A stretch of 32,125 nt of DNA from Paractinoplanes toevensis (GCF_018332695.1 NZ_BOQN01000060.1:1-32125), one strand, 5' to 3'; counted from the stretch's first letter, positions 23,334 through 31,121 are shown. The notes: generated from the sequence alone by a model not told the origin. Made by a program: numbers and translations.

Positions 23334-24214
23334 GGTGTTCCGCTCCGATCCGATGCGGGAGTTGTGGCGGTGATCAGCCAGAGGCCGGCGGGCAGCCGAT
23401 AGCCCGTACCGGCCTCGCGGAACCGTTCGAGCAGGCGGGCTGCCCCGGCGCGGGCCGACGCCCGGGCGGTGGACCCGGCGTCCCGGTAGGCCGCACCGGC
23501 CGGGCCGACCTCGATCAGCCATTCGGCGACGTCGCCGGGGTGGTCCGGTGCCTCGAGCACGACGTCGTGCGCGCGGACGGCGATGCCGGTGAAGCCGGCC
23601 GCGGTGAGCAGGCGGGTCACCCGCGCCGGATCGGCGAAGGCGAAGGGGCCCGGCTCGTCGCCGATCGGCAACGGCGGCATCGGTCCCAGGTGGGGTGCCG
23701 CGCCGAGCATGGCCGCGGGCAGCCACGCGTTCACCGAGCCGTCCCGGAACACGGTCGCGGCCAGGCGCCCGCCCGGGCGCAGCGACCGCCGGATCGTCGT
23801 CAGTCCGGCGACCGGGTCGGCGAGCAGCATCAGGGTCATCCGGGAGTAGGCGGCGTCGAACGGAGCCCCGGGCGCGAGGTCGAGGACCTCGACGTCACCG
23901 GCCACGAAGCGCAGCCCCGGGCCGGTCTCCGCGGCGAACCGGGCCCGCGCCGCCGCCACCATCGCCTCGGCGAGGTCGAGCCCGACGACGCTGCCCGGCG
24001 GTGCCACCGCCCTCGCGATCTCGGCGGTCGTGCCGCCGCAGCCGCAGCCGACGTCGAGCACCCGCTCCCCCGATCGCGGCCGCAGCCGGTCGAGCGCCAC
24101 GGCCCCCAGGGGGCGGCCGATCTCGTCCTGCCGGTCGGCGTGCCGGGCCCACCCCGGCGCCGCCCGCTCCCAGAAGGCGGCACCGCGGGCGCGCAGCGCG
24201 GGAGTGCCGGGCAT
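23330..24214 (-). CDS. Class I SAM-dependent methyltransferase
   Basis: A 294-residue methyltransferase with motif I VLDVGCGCGGTTAEIAR (residues about 52-68), VVGLDLAEAMVAAAR, motif II region LRFVAGDVEVLDL, DAAYSRMTLMLLADP and LRPGGRLAATVFRD. The substrate is not evident; the fold matches Methyltransf_11/25 enzymes acting on small molecules. The start ATG overlaps the upstream ABM-like gene's stop by one base, and its own stop overlaps the lipoprotein start, so all three are translationally coupled. The unit lies divergent from a TetR regulator with an inverted repeat in the spacer. Confidence 0.92.
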   Translation of the reverse strand: MPGTPALRARGAAFWERAAPGWARHADRQDEIGRPLGAVALDRLRPRSGERVLDVGCGCGGTTAEIARAVAPPGSVVGLDLAEAMVAAARARFAAETGPGLRFVAGDVEVLDLAPGAPFDAAYSRMTLMLLADPVAGLTTIRRSLRPGGRLAATVFRDGSVNAWLPAAMLGAAPHLGPMPPLPIGDEPGPFAFADPARVTRLLTAAGFTGIAVRAHDVVLEAPDHPGDVAEWLIEVGPAGAAYRDAGSTARASARAGAARLLERFREAGTGYRLPAGLWLITATTPASDRSGTP

Positions 24215-24507
24215 CAGAACGGCATCTCCGCGCCGTCGACGCTGACCGACCGGAACGTGGCCGCCTTGGCCGGGTCGAAGCCGTCCTCCTGAGCCGCCAG
24301 GCCGGCCGCCCGGACCAGTCGCTCCGACTGGAACCGGCGGAACGCCGCCTCGTCCACCCAGATGTTGATGATCCGCCAGCCCTCCTCCGACGGGCCGGCC
24401 ACGTGGGCCAGCAGACCCGGCGGCCGATCCGGGCCGAGGTGTTTCTCGACCTGGCGGTACTCCCGCTCGCTGACTGCGGGCATGTCCTGAACGACGCCGA
24501 ACGGCAT
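24214..24507 (-). CDS. Small ABM-like dimeric alpha/beta-barrel protein
   Basis: A 97-residue protein with a ferredoxin-like pattern: an initial strand (MPFGVVQDM), a helix (SEREYRQVEKHL), strand LLAHVAGPSEEGWRIINIW, helix DEAAFRRFQSERL, and final strand SVDGAEM. This matches the antibiotic-biosynthesis-monooxygenase/EthD-like barrel group, whose members may be cofactor-free oxygenases or simple binding proteins. ATG 24507 has GAGG 8 nt upstream; GTG 24516 is possible. It is the first gene of the unit controlled from the TetR spacer. Confidence 0.82.
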   Translation of the reverse strand: MPFGVVQDMPAVSEREYRQVEKHLGPDRPPGLLAHVAGPSEEGWRIINIWVDEAAFRRFQSERLVRAAGLAAQEDGFDPAKAATFRSVSVDGAEMPF

Positions 24508-24525
24508 GGCGACCACCTCGCGCTA

Positions 24526-24552
24526 ATTCGATAGAGGAAAGCTATATCGAAT
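24526..24552. promoter_or_regulatory. Inverted repeat, candidate TetR operator
   Basis: ATTCGATA (24526-24533) and TATCGAAT (24545-24552) are perfect inverted repeats separated by 11 nt in the 64-bp divergent spacer, which is AT-rich compared with its surroundings. The size and symmetry suit a TetR dimer site covering both promoters. Confidence 0.72.
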
Positions 24553-24571
24553 ATTGCACTACGCTACGCGG

Positions 24572-25228
24572 GTGACTGTCAATCGGCGGTACGTCTCGCC
24601 GCGGCGCCAGGAACAGGCCCGGCAGACCCGGCGAGCGATCCTCGACGCGGCGGCCAAACTGTTCGTGGACCCCGGTTACGCCGCCACCCCGCTCACCGCC
24701 GTGGCCACCGAGGCAGGCGTCGCCGTGCAGACCGTGTACGCGGTGTTCGGCAGCAAGCGCCAACTGCTCTCCGACCTGGTCGACGTCACCCTGGCCGGGG
24801 ACGACGAGCCGGTCGCGCTGCCGGACCGTGCGTTCGTGACCGAGATCCGGGCGCTGACCGGCCTGCGGGCGAAACTCGCCCGATTCGCCCGGCACCTCGC
24901 CGAGACCCACGCCCGGCAGGTGCACGTGATGCTGGCGCTCGCCGGGGCCGCGACCGCCGACGCCGACGCGGCGGCGATCTGGCGCAAGAACCTCGAAGAA
25001 CGCCGGCGCGGCATGCTGATGTTCGCCGCGGACCTGGCCGAGACCGGCGAGGTCCGGGTGGGTCAGGACCGGGCGGCCGACATCCTGTGGCTCGCGCAGG
25101 ACATCCGCAACTACGACTGGCTCGTCGTCCGGCAGGGCTGGCCGGCCGAGCAGTTCGAACGGTGGTACGTGGACAGTGTCACCGCCGTTCTCGGCAGCCC
25201 GGACCCGGCCGGTGACGTCGGCGCGTGA
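24572..25228 (+). CDS. TetR family transcriptional regulator
   Basis: A 218-residue regulator with a standard TetR HTH (RRAILDAAAKLFVDPGYAATP, LTAVATEAGVAVQTVYAVFGSKRQLL, about residues 20-65) and a helical ligand domain of no recognised subgroup. GTG 24572 is chosen as start; an in-frame TTG at 24554 lies at the edge of the operator. No Shine-Dalgarno is visible, so the message may be leaderless. It probably represses itself and the divergent ABM-methyltransferase-lipoprotein unit through the ATTCGATA repeat. About 80 bp after its stop hold only the 14-bp tandem repeat. Confidence 0.92.
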   Translation: MTVNRRYVSPRRQEQARQTRRAILDAAAKLFVDPGYAATPLTAVATEAGVAVQTVYAVFGSKRQLLSDLVDVTLAGDDEPVALPDRAFVTEIRALTGLRAKLARFARHLAETHARQVHVMLALAGAATADADAAAIWRKNLEERRRGMLMFAADLAETGEVRVGQDRAADILWLAQDIRNYDWLVVRQGWPAEQFERWYVDSVTAVLGSPDPAGDVGA

Positions 25229-25283
25229 GCAGAACGCCGACGGTCGCCACCCGGGTCCCGCGGGCATTCCAACGTTGACCGGG

Positions 25284-25325
25284 TCAGCGCTTGCGGATCA
25301 GCGCTTGCGGATCAGCGCTTGCGGA
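25284..25325. repeat. Three perfect 14-bp tandem repeats at a gene end
   Basis: The unit TCAGCGCTTGCGGA occurs three times without interruption. The last copy (25312-25325) encodes the C-terminal IRKR and stop of the O-methyltransferase. Each copy carries the same stop, so loss or gain of units would leave the protein unchanged. Confidence 0.93.
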
Positions 25326-25941
25326 TCAGGGTGACCCCGTCGCGGACCGCGAGCATCACCGACTCGACCCGGTCGTCGTGCAGCACGGTCTCGTTGAGCT
25401 GCGCGACCGCGAAGTGGCCCGGCCGTTCCGGGTTGAGCACCCGGCCGTCCTGCAGGACGTTGTCGAGGACCATGAGACCGCCCGGGCGCAGGCGCGGGAC
25501 GAGGGTCTCGTAGTACTGCGGGTAGCCGGTCTTGTCGGCGTCGACGAACACGAAGTCGATGTGGGGCTCGGCGGGCAGCGCCGTGAGGGTCTCGATGGCC
25601 GGGGCGATCCGCAGGTCGATGCGGTGCTCGACGCCGGCCCGCTGCCAGTACTTGCGGGCGAGCGCGGTCCACTCCTCGGACACGTCACACGCGAGCAGCC
25701 GGCCGCCGCCGGGCAGTCCCCGGGCGATGCAGAGCGCCGAATAGCCGGTGAAGACGCCCACCTCCACCGCGAACGCCGCGCCGGTGAGCTGCACCAGCAT
25801 GGTCAGCAGCCGCCCCTCGTCGGGCGACACCTGCATGCCGGCGGCGTCGGGGAACAGGGCGGTGGTCTCGGCCGCGAGGTCGCGCAGGACGTCGTCGGCG
25901 GGCGTGCAGTGGGCTTGAAGATAGCTGTCTATGTCGGTCAC
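25312..25941 (-). CDS. O-methyltransferase (class I, Methyltransf_3 type)
   Basis: A 209-residue enzyme like caffeoyl-CoA/catechol O-methyltransferases. It has FAVEVGVFTGYSALCIARGL (SAM loop), LLACDVSEEWTALARKYW, DFVFVDADKTGYPQYYE (metal-binding Asp), and GLMVLDNVLQDGRV (second metal site). It should methylate a hydroxyl of a small aromatic or catechol compound with a divalent metal. I prefer the GTG at 25941 (MTDIDSYL), because the ATG at 25959 sits inside a perfect inverted repeat that looks like an operator; this is not certain. It is divergent from an ArsR-type regulator. Confidence 0.92.
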   Translation of the reverse strand: MTDIDSYLQAHCTPADDVLRDLAAETTALFPDAAGMQVSPDEGRLLTMLVQLTGAAFAVEVGVFTGYSALCIARGLPGGGRLLACDVSEEWTALARKYWQRAGVEHRIDLRIAPAIETLTALPAEPHIDFVFVDADKTGYPQYYETLVPRLRPGGLMVLDNVLQDGRVLNPERPGHFAVAQLNETVLHDDRVESVMLAVRDGVTLIRKR

Positions 25942-25946
25942 GCCCC

Positions 25947-25970
25947 AAGCGTCGACCATTCTCGACGCTT
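25947..25970. promoter_or_regulatory. 9-bp inverted repeat, candidate ArsR-type operator
   Basis: AAGCGTCGA (25947-25955) and TCGACGCTT (25962-25970) are perfect inverted repeats with a 6-nt centre, lying between the O-methyltransferase and the divergent regulator gene. The regulator start lies 25-52 nt downstream. The repeat is a good candidate for its binding site. Confidence 0.68.
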
Positions 25971-25994
25971 AAGCAACCCCGTGTACTTGAAAAA

Positions 25995-26537
25995 GTGGCG
26001 ACGATCCTCGACAGTTGCCCGATGGGCGACGACCAGGTGCTGAGCGAACCGAGGCAGTTCAAGGCCCTGGGGCATGCGCTGCGGCATCGCATGCTGGTGG
26101 CGCTGCGGCAGCGACCGGCGACGTTCGCGCAGCTGGCGACCGCCCTCGGCGCGGCCAAGGGCACGATCGGCTACCACGTCAAGATCCTGGAGCGGGCCGG
26201 CCTGGTCCGGGTGGCGTACGTCCGGCAGGTGCGCGGCGGCACCGAGCAGTACTACGAGCCGACCAGCCCACGGCTGCGCATCGCGGCCGACGCTCCGGTC
26301 GGCGGCGGTTTCCTCGTCAAGGCCGCCCTGACGGAGATGCTCCCGCCCGACGAGGCAGCCCCCGACGTCACGATCCTCCGGCACGTCCGGCTCACCACCG
26401 CCCAGGCGCACGCCCTGGCGGCGAGCCTCGAACAGTTCGCCGGCGACCTCCCCGACCAGCCGACCGGCGAGCCCTACGGAGTCCTGCTCAGCCTCTACCG
26501 GGCCGACATCCCCGCCCTGCCGGCGGACCCCGGCTAG
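25995..26537 (+). CDS. ArsR-type winged-helix regulator
   Basis: Up to 180 residues. The winged helix occupies about residues 18-90: FKALGHALRHRMLVALRQRP, FAQLATALGAAKGTIGYHVKILERAGLV, and a wing with YVRQVRGGTEQYYEP. No metal-binding CxC motif is seen, so it is not a classical metal sensor. The C-terminal part (TTAQAHALAASLEQFAGDL) looks helical, as in HTH_20/ArsR relatives. The start may be GTG 25995 or ATG 26022; neither has a clear ribosome site. It probably controls the divergent O-methyltransferase. Its TAG overlaps the TAG of the convergent gene. Confidence 0.9.
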   Translation: MATILDSCPMGDDQVLSEPRQFKALGHALRHRMLVALRQRPATFAQLATALGAAKGTIGYHVKILERAGLVRVAYVRQVRGGTEQYYEPTSPRLRIAADAPVGGGFLVKAALTEMLPPDEAAPDVTILRHVRLTTAQAHALAASLEQFAGDLPDQPTGEPYGVLLSLYRADIPALPADPG

Positions 26538-27307
26538 GCAGATCGGCGGGCCGCTCGGAGCACGGTCAGGTAGCGGCGGGCGACCCGGTCGCCCATCCGG
26601 GTGCGGATGCGCTCGGCGACGGCGTCGAGCAAGGGCTCGCGGACCGCGGCGTCGAGTCTTCGGTAGGGCGACATCGTGCGCAGATGGTCGGCGAGGTCGG
26701 CGCCCGTGAACCAGCGGACCGCCGGGTACCAGCGCACGGTCGTCTCGCCGAACGGGTCGCCCAGTTCCTCGACGCCCTCGGCCCGCACCTGCTCCTCCAG
26801 GGGCGGGGGACACCAGTCCGGGTTGCCCGGGGTGAAGCGTTCGTGCAGGTCGGCCGTGGCGGCGTACGTCTCGGGCTCGTCCTGTCGCCGGTAGACGATG
26901 TGGTTGAGCAGAGCCATCCAGCCGCCGGGTTTCAGCACCTCGTACGCCCGCCGCCGGCCGACCGCCGGATCGACCCAGTGCCACGACGACGCGGCGACGA
27001 GCGCGTCGAAGCGGCGCCCGCGGTCGTCCCACTCCTCGAACGTGGATTCCTCGATCGGGACCCCGGGAAGCCGCCGGCGGGCGAGCGCGGCCATCTCGGC
27101 GCCCGGCTCGACGGCGGTCACCGCGTATCCGCGCTCGACCAGCGACCGGGTGGCCTGCCCGGTTCCACAGCCGACATCCAGCACCGACGAGCCCTCGCGC
27201 AGGCCGGCCAGCGCGGCCAGATCGGCGAAGAGCTCGGGCGGATATCCCGGCCGGAACCGGTCGTAGAGCTCCGGCACCTCGTTGAACACCCGGCCCAGTT
27301 CGGTCAT
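26534..27307 (-). CDS. Class I SAM-dependent methyltransferase
   Basis: A 257-residue methyltransferase with the N-terminal FNEVPELYDRFRPGYP typical of one Methyltransf_11/25 subgroup, motif I SVLDVGCGTGQATRSLVERG, VTAVEPGAEMAALAR, FDALVAASSWHWVDP and VLKPGGWMALLNH. Substrate unknown. The start ATG 27307 (MTELGRVF) is favoured over the longer frame beginning MGTSRP. It ends on CTAG, a palindrome that also supplies the stop of the convergent regulator gene. Confidence 0.92.
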   Translation of the reverse strand: MTELGRVFNEVPELYDRFRPGYPPELFADLAALAGLREGSSVLDVGCGTGQATRSLVERGYAVTAVEPGAEMAALARRRLPGVPIEESTFEEWDDRGRRFDALVAASSWHWVDPAVGRRRAYEVLKPGGWMALLNHIVYRRQDEPETYAATADLHERFTPGNPDWCPPPLEEQVRAEGVEELGDPFGETTVRWYPAVRWFTGADLADHLRTMSPYRRLDAAVREPLLDAVAERIRTRMGDRVARRYLTVLRAARRSA

Positions 27308-27344
27308 CCCGCCATCCTGCCACGGGCGGGAAGTTCCCATGGAG

Positions 27345-27381
27345 AGTCCAAAATGTTGCGGGAATCAGTCCAACTATTGCG
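27345..27381 (+). promoter_or_regulatory. Direct repeats upstream of the GH99-like gene
   Basis: AGTCCAA recurs at 27345-27351 and 27367-27373, each followed closely by TTGCG (27356-27360, 27377-27381). The spacing of 22 bp is two helical turns. TATTGC also recurs at 27375-27380 and 27395-27400. They stand about 75-110 nt upstream of the start codon and may be activator or repressor sites. No promoter is clear. Confidence 0.4.
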
Positions 27382-27456
27382 TTCTTGTGACGAGTATTGC
27401 CACGATGACCGTCGATCCGATCCCCGAATCCCCAACCGGATCGACAGGAGTCCCCG

Positions 27457-29538
27457 ATGCCCCTCACCCGCCGTACCCTGTTGTCCGCAGCCGCCCTCTC
27501 CCCCGCCGCGGCCCTTCTCCCGGCCGGAACGGCCGAGGCCGCCTCCCCGCCCGGCGATGTCGTCGGCAAGATCAGCGTCGGTTATCAGGGCTGGTTCGCC
27601 TGCCCGGGTGACGGTGCGGCGATCGGCGGCTGGTGGCACTGGAGCCGCGACCGCTTCCAGCCGCCCTCGCCGAGCAACACGACGATCGTGTCCTGGCCGG
27701 ACACCCGCGACTACACGCACGTCTACCCGACCGCCTACCCCAACCTCGGCGACGGCCGGCCCGCGGCGCTGTTCTCCTCCTACGACCAGCAGACCGTGGA
27801 CACCCACTTCGGCTGGATGCGCACCTACGGCATCGACACCGCGGCCCTGCAGCGGTTCAACCCGTTCGGCGACGAGGGCCCGACCCGCGACGCGATGGCC
27901 CAGAAGGTGCGCACGGCCGCCGAGGCGACCGGCCGGAAGTTCTACATCATGTACGACATCAGCGGCTGGACGAACATGCAGTCCGAGATCAAGACGGACT
28001 GGACCACGAAGTTGTCGGCGCACACCGCCTCCTCGGCGTACGCCCGGCAGAACGGCAAGCCGGTCGTCTGCGTGTGGGGTTTCGGCTTCAACGACGACAA
28101 CCACGCGTTCACCCCGGCCGCCTGCCTGGACGTCATCAACTGGCTGAAGGCGCAGGGCTGTTACGTGATCGGCGGGGTGCCCACCTACTGGCGGGAGGGC
28201 AAGAACGACAGCCGGGCCGGTTACCTCGACGTCTACCACGCGCTCAACATGATCTCGCCGTGGATGGTCGGCCGCACCGGTGACCTGGACGGGCTCGACT
28301 GGTTCTACACCAACGTCAACACTCCCGACCAGGCCGACTGCAACGCCCGCGGGATCGACTACCAGCCGTGTGTGCTGCCCGGCGACCTCTCCGCCGGGCA
28401 CCGCCGGCACGGCGACTTCTACTGGCGCAGCCTCTACAACATGATCCGGCTGGGCGCCCAGGGCCTCTACGTGTCGATGTTCGACGAGTTCAACGAGGGC
28501 AACCAGATCGCCAAGACCGCCGAGACGGCCGCCTCGGTGCCGGCCGGGACCGGCATCCGCGCCCTCGACGAGGACGGGACCCCCTGCTCCGCCGATTACT
28601 ACCTGCGCCTGACCACCGACGGCGGCCGCATGCTGAAGGGGCAGATCGCGCTGACCGCCGTACGCCCGACGTTGCCTTTGATCGGTTCGCCTCCGCCGAC
28701 CGGCGGCGATCTCGCGGCCGGTCGCGCGGCGACCGCCTCCAGCACCAACGGCCCCTACGCCGCGGCCAACGCCGTCGACGGGAGCACCGCGACCTACTGG
28801 GAGTCCAGCGGCCCGTTCCCGCAGACGTTGCAGGTCGACCTGGGCGCCGCGTACGCCGTGAACCGCCTGGTCCTGCGCCTGCCGGCCGGCTGGGAACGGC
28901 GTACCCAAACCATCAGCGTCCAGGACGGCACCACCCTGACCACCCTGGCCGGCGCCGCCGGCCTGGTCTTCGACCCCGGCGCGGGCGACGCGGTGACTGT
29001 CACCCTTCCCGGCACCGCGGTCCGCGTCCTGCGGCTGAGTTTCACCGGCAACACCGGCTGGCCGGCGGCTCAGCTGGCCCAGATTCAGGCGTACGCCGAT
29101 GGCGCGCCCCCGGTATCGCCGGTCACCGATCTGGCCCGCGGTAAATCCACCTCGACCAGCGGTTACGTTCAGTCCTACGCCTCCGGCAGCGTCGTCGACG
29201 GCGACCCGTCGTCCTACTGGGAGAGCGCGAACAACGCCTTCCCGCAGTGGGTCCAGGTCGACCTGGGCGCGGCGACGACGGTCGGCCGCTTCGTCCTGCG
29301 GATCCCGCCGTCGTGGGGCGCCCGCACCCAGACCCTGGCGATCACCGGCAGCACCGACGGCTCCACGTTCACCACGCTGGCCGCGGCGGCCGGCCGCACC
29401 TTCGACCCGGCCGGCGGCAACACGGTCACCGTCACCGCCGGCCCGGCCCAGGCCCGCTACGTGCGGGTCACCGTCACCGGCAACACCGCGTGGCCGGCCG
29501 GCCAGCTGTCCACCCTGGAGGTCTACCCGTCCGCGTGA
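27457..29538 (+). CDS. Tat-exported GH99/71-like glycoside hydrolase with two F5/8C domains
   Basis: A 693-residue secreted protein. The N-terminus PLTRRTLLSAAALS is a twin-arginine signal ending near AEAA (about residue 29). Residues about 35-410 form a GH99/GH71-like barrel: VGYQGWFACPGDG, GWWHWSRDRF, FGWMRTYGIDTAALQRFNP, FYIMYDISGW, VVCVWGFGFND, MFDEFNEGNQI. Two tandem discoidin (F5/8 type C, CBM32-like) domains follow (about 420-545 and 553-693). They are clearly copies of each other (SYWES/TYWES, QVDLGAA, RTQT repeated), so internal duplication is likely. Relatives act on alpha-mannans or other alpha-linked glycans; the substrate here is open. ATG 27457 has AGGAG 6 nt upstream. Confidence 0.88.
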   Translation: MPLTRRTLLSAAALSPAAALLPAGTAEAASPPGDVVGKISVGYQGWFACPGDGAAIGGWWHWSRDRFQPPSPSNTTIVSWPDTRDYTHVYPTAYPNLGDGRPAALFSSYDQQTVDTHFGWMRTYGIDTAALQRFNPFGDEGPTRDAMAQKVRTAAEATGRKFYIMYDISGWTNMQSEIKTDWTTKLSAHTASSAYARQNGKPVVCVWGFGFNDDNHAFTPAACLDVINWLKAQGCYVIGGVPTYWREGKNDSRAGYLDVYHALNMISPWMVGRTGDLDGLDWFYTNVNTPDQADCNARGIDYQPCVLPGDLSAGHRRHGDFYWRSLYNMIRLGAQGLYVSMFDEFNEGNQIAKTAETAASVPAGTGIRALDEDGTPCSADYYLRLTTDGGRMLKGQIALTAVRPTLPLIGSPPPTGGDLAAGRAATASSTNGPYAAANAVDGSTATYWESSGPFPQTLQVDLGAAYAVNRLVLRLPAGWERRTQTISVQDGTTLTTLAGAAGLVFDPGAGDAVTVTLPGTAVRVLRLSFTGNTGWPAAQLAQIQAYADGAPPVSPVTDLARGKSTSTSGYVQSYASGSVVDGDPSSYWESANNAFPQWVQVDLGAATTVGRFVLRIPPSWGARTQTLAITGSTDGSTFTTLAAAAGRTFDPAGGNTVTVTAGPAQARYVRVTVTGNTAWPAGQLSTLEVYPSA

Positions 29539-29589
29539 CCGTGCCGCGATTGCGGCCCCCGTGGCGTCCGTGCGGGTCATCGTGAGGCC

Positions 29590-29850
29590 ATGACCCGCAC
29601 ACTCGTTCTCGCCGCCGCCCTCTCCGCGCTGATCGCCGCGCCGGCCCAGGCGGCCCTGCCGAAGCCGGTGAAATACCAGAACTGCGCCGCCCTCAACGCC
29701 GTCTACCAGCACGGCGTGGCCAAGGCCGGCGCGACCGACAAGGTCAGCCGCGGCAAGCCGGTGACGACGTTCCTCGTCTACCCCGACACCTACCGCAAGA
29801 ACACTCACCTGGACCGCGACAAGGACGGCGTGGCCTGCGAGAAGAAGTAG
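29590..29850 (+). CDS. Secreted excalibur-domain protein
   Basis: An 86-residue protein with a signal peptide (LVLAAALSALIAAPAQA) and a mature part that is one excalibur calcium-binding domain: YQNCAALNAVYQHGV at its start and the EF-like DRDKDGVACE at its end (residues 75-84). Such domains often sit on extracellular nucleases or stand alone at the surface. The start has only a closely spaced GAGG. It ends 7 bp before the convergent VOC gene. The 51 bp before it hold no terminator that I can see. Confidence 0.88.
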   Translation: MTRTLVLAAALSALIAAPAQAALPKPVKYQNCAALNAVYQHGVAKAGATDKVSRGKPVTTFLVYPDTYRKNTHLDRDKDGVACEKK

Positions 29851-29857
29851 GCCGGTT

Positions 29858-30457
29858 TCAGTCGCGGCCCTGCCAGGTGGTTATGCAGGCCTCGTTGCCC
29901 TCGGGGTCGGCCAGCACCCAGAAGGCGGGTGCGTGCGAGTCGGACACGATCCGGCCGCCGGCCGCGAGGGCGGCCAGGATGCGGCCGGGGGCCTCGTCGT
30001 GGGGCACGCAGATGTCCAGGTGGATGCGGTTGCGCTGGGGCCGCGGGTGGTCCATCTGCTGGAACCAGACCGGCAGGCTCGGCTCGTCGAGGACGGCCTC
30101 CCAGAACGGCCGGACCGCGGCGATGTCCAGCGCGTCGATGGCGAGCTCGACGGCCTGCAGCGGTCGCGGCTCGGTCCGCAGGCCGAGGTCACTCACCGCG
30201 ACGGTGATGCGGTACGCGAGCTCGACATCGCGGTCGGTCACCGCCGCGATGTCCCGCGAACGCAGGGCGAGCACGACCCGGTCCGGCCGGATCTCGGCCT
30301 GCAGGTGCCCGTCGACGTCGTCGCCGCAGGCCGCGACCACCCGGGCCGCCTCGGCCCACGACGTGACCCGCACCGAGGTGCGCAGCGTGCCCAGCAGGAA
30401 CCGCCACCCCAGATCGAAGACCGCCACCGACGCTTCCCGCCGGCTCAGCACCTTCAT
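29858..30457 (-). CDS. PCD-like plus glyoxalase/VOC domain protein
   Basis: A 199-residue two-part protein. Residues about 12-95 resemble pterin-4a-carbinolamine dehydratase (FRT-like TSVRVTSWAEAARVVAACGDD, HLQAEIRPDRVVLALRS, LTDRDVELA-type region VTDRDVELAYRI). The usual HHPD active-site histidines are replaced by GHLQ. Residues about 103-199 are a glyoxalase-like VOC half (VELAIDALDIAAVRPFWEAVL, RNRIHLDICVPHDEA, FWVLADPEGNEACI). This fusion recurs in actinomycetes, function unknown. The loss of the PCD histidines suggests a structural role for that half. The start overlaps the TetR stop as ATGA, so both are expressed together. Confidence 0.88.
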   Translation of the reverse strand: MKVLSRREASVAVFDLGWRFLLGTLRTSVRVTSWAEAARVVAACGDDVDGHLQAEIRPDRVVLALRSRDIAAVTDRDVELAYRITVAVSDLGLRTEPRPLQAVELAIDALDIAAVRPFWEAVLDEPSLPVWFQQMDHPRPQRNRIHLDICVPHDEAPGRILAALAAGGRIVSDSHAPAFWVLADPEGNEACITTWQGRD

Positions 30458-31101
30458 GCGACCCGCCGCCGCTCGAGCCCGTCGAGCAGCAGGTCCAGCG
30501 CGAACGCGAACTCGGCATCGTCGTCGCACGGCCCGAGCGCCCCGCTGTGCGAGGCGGCCGCGGCCAGCTCGGCGACGTGCGGCATCGAGCGCGCCCACTC
30601 CTCCGGCACCGGCCCGGCGTCGCCGTTGTCGTCGAACAGGTCCTGACTGAACCCGAGGATCCGGCTGCCCAGCAGGTGAATCGCATGATGTCCGAGGTCG
30701 ACCGAGCATCCGCCGCCGCGCATGATCGCGAGCACCCGCTCGATGTGCACCAGCACGGCCGGCGTCGGGTGGTCGCGTTCCTCGATGACCTTCGCCGCCC
30801 AGGGATGCCGCAGCATCGTGTGCCGGGCCCGCATGATCAGCGCCCGCAGCTGCGCGGTCCACGGCCCGGCCTCATCGCCTTCGGCGATCTCGGCGGCGAC
30901 CGCGTCGGCCATGGCGGCCAGGAGCGCTTCCTTGTCCCGTACGTGGTAGTAGATCGACATCGCGTCCACCCCCAGGTGCTGAGCGAGACGCCGCATGCTG
31001 AACCCGCTCAGCCCGTCCCGATCGGCCAGCTCGACAGCGGCGGTGATGATGCCGTCCCGGCTGAGACGGCCGTTGGCGCGGGTAGCGGAGCGTCGAGGCA
31101 C
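30454..31101 (-). CDS. TetR/AcrR family regulator (TetR_C-type)
   Basis: A 215-residue repressor with HTH region RDGIITAAVELADRDGLSGF, MRRLAQHLGVDAMSIYYHV, RDKEALLAAMADAV (residues about 15-65) and a ligand domain of the TetR_C group (MLRHPWAAKVIEER, HIERVLAIMRGGG, FAFALDLLLDGLERR). The start is GTG 31101 with AGGA 8 nt upstream. Three short palindromes lie between it and the divergent F420-type enzyme, and the first is 21 bp from its start, so autorepression and control of both units are likely. Confidence 0.93.
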   Translation of the reverse strand: MPRRSATRANGRLSRDGIITAAVELADRDGLSGFSMRRLAQHLGVDAMSIYYHVRDKEALLAAMADAVAAEIAEGDEAGPWTAQLRALIMRARHTMLRHPWAAKVIEERDHPTPAVLVHIERVLAIMRGGGCSVDLGHHAIHLLGSRILGFSQDLFDDNGDAGPVPEEWARSMPHVAELAAAASHSGALGPCDDDAEFAFALDLLLDGLERRRVA

Positions 31102-31121
31102 AGCCGGAATCCTACTTGCTG

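Noticed and set aside
25284..25325. CRISPR-like short repeats
   Set aside because: The three 14-bp units are directly adjacent with no spacers and no cas genes nearby.
27304..29808. 834-codon minus-strand frame opposite the GH99-like gene
   Set aside because: No domain or ribosome site, composition typical of an antisense shadow, and it covers a clear secreted enzyme.
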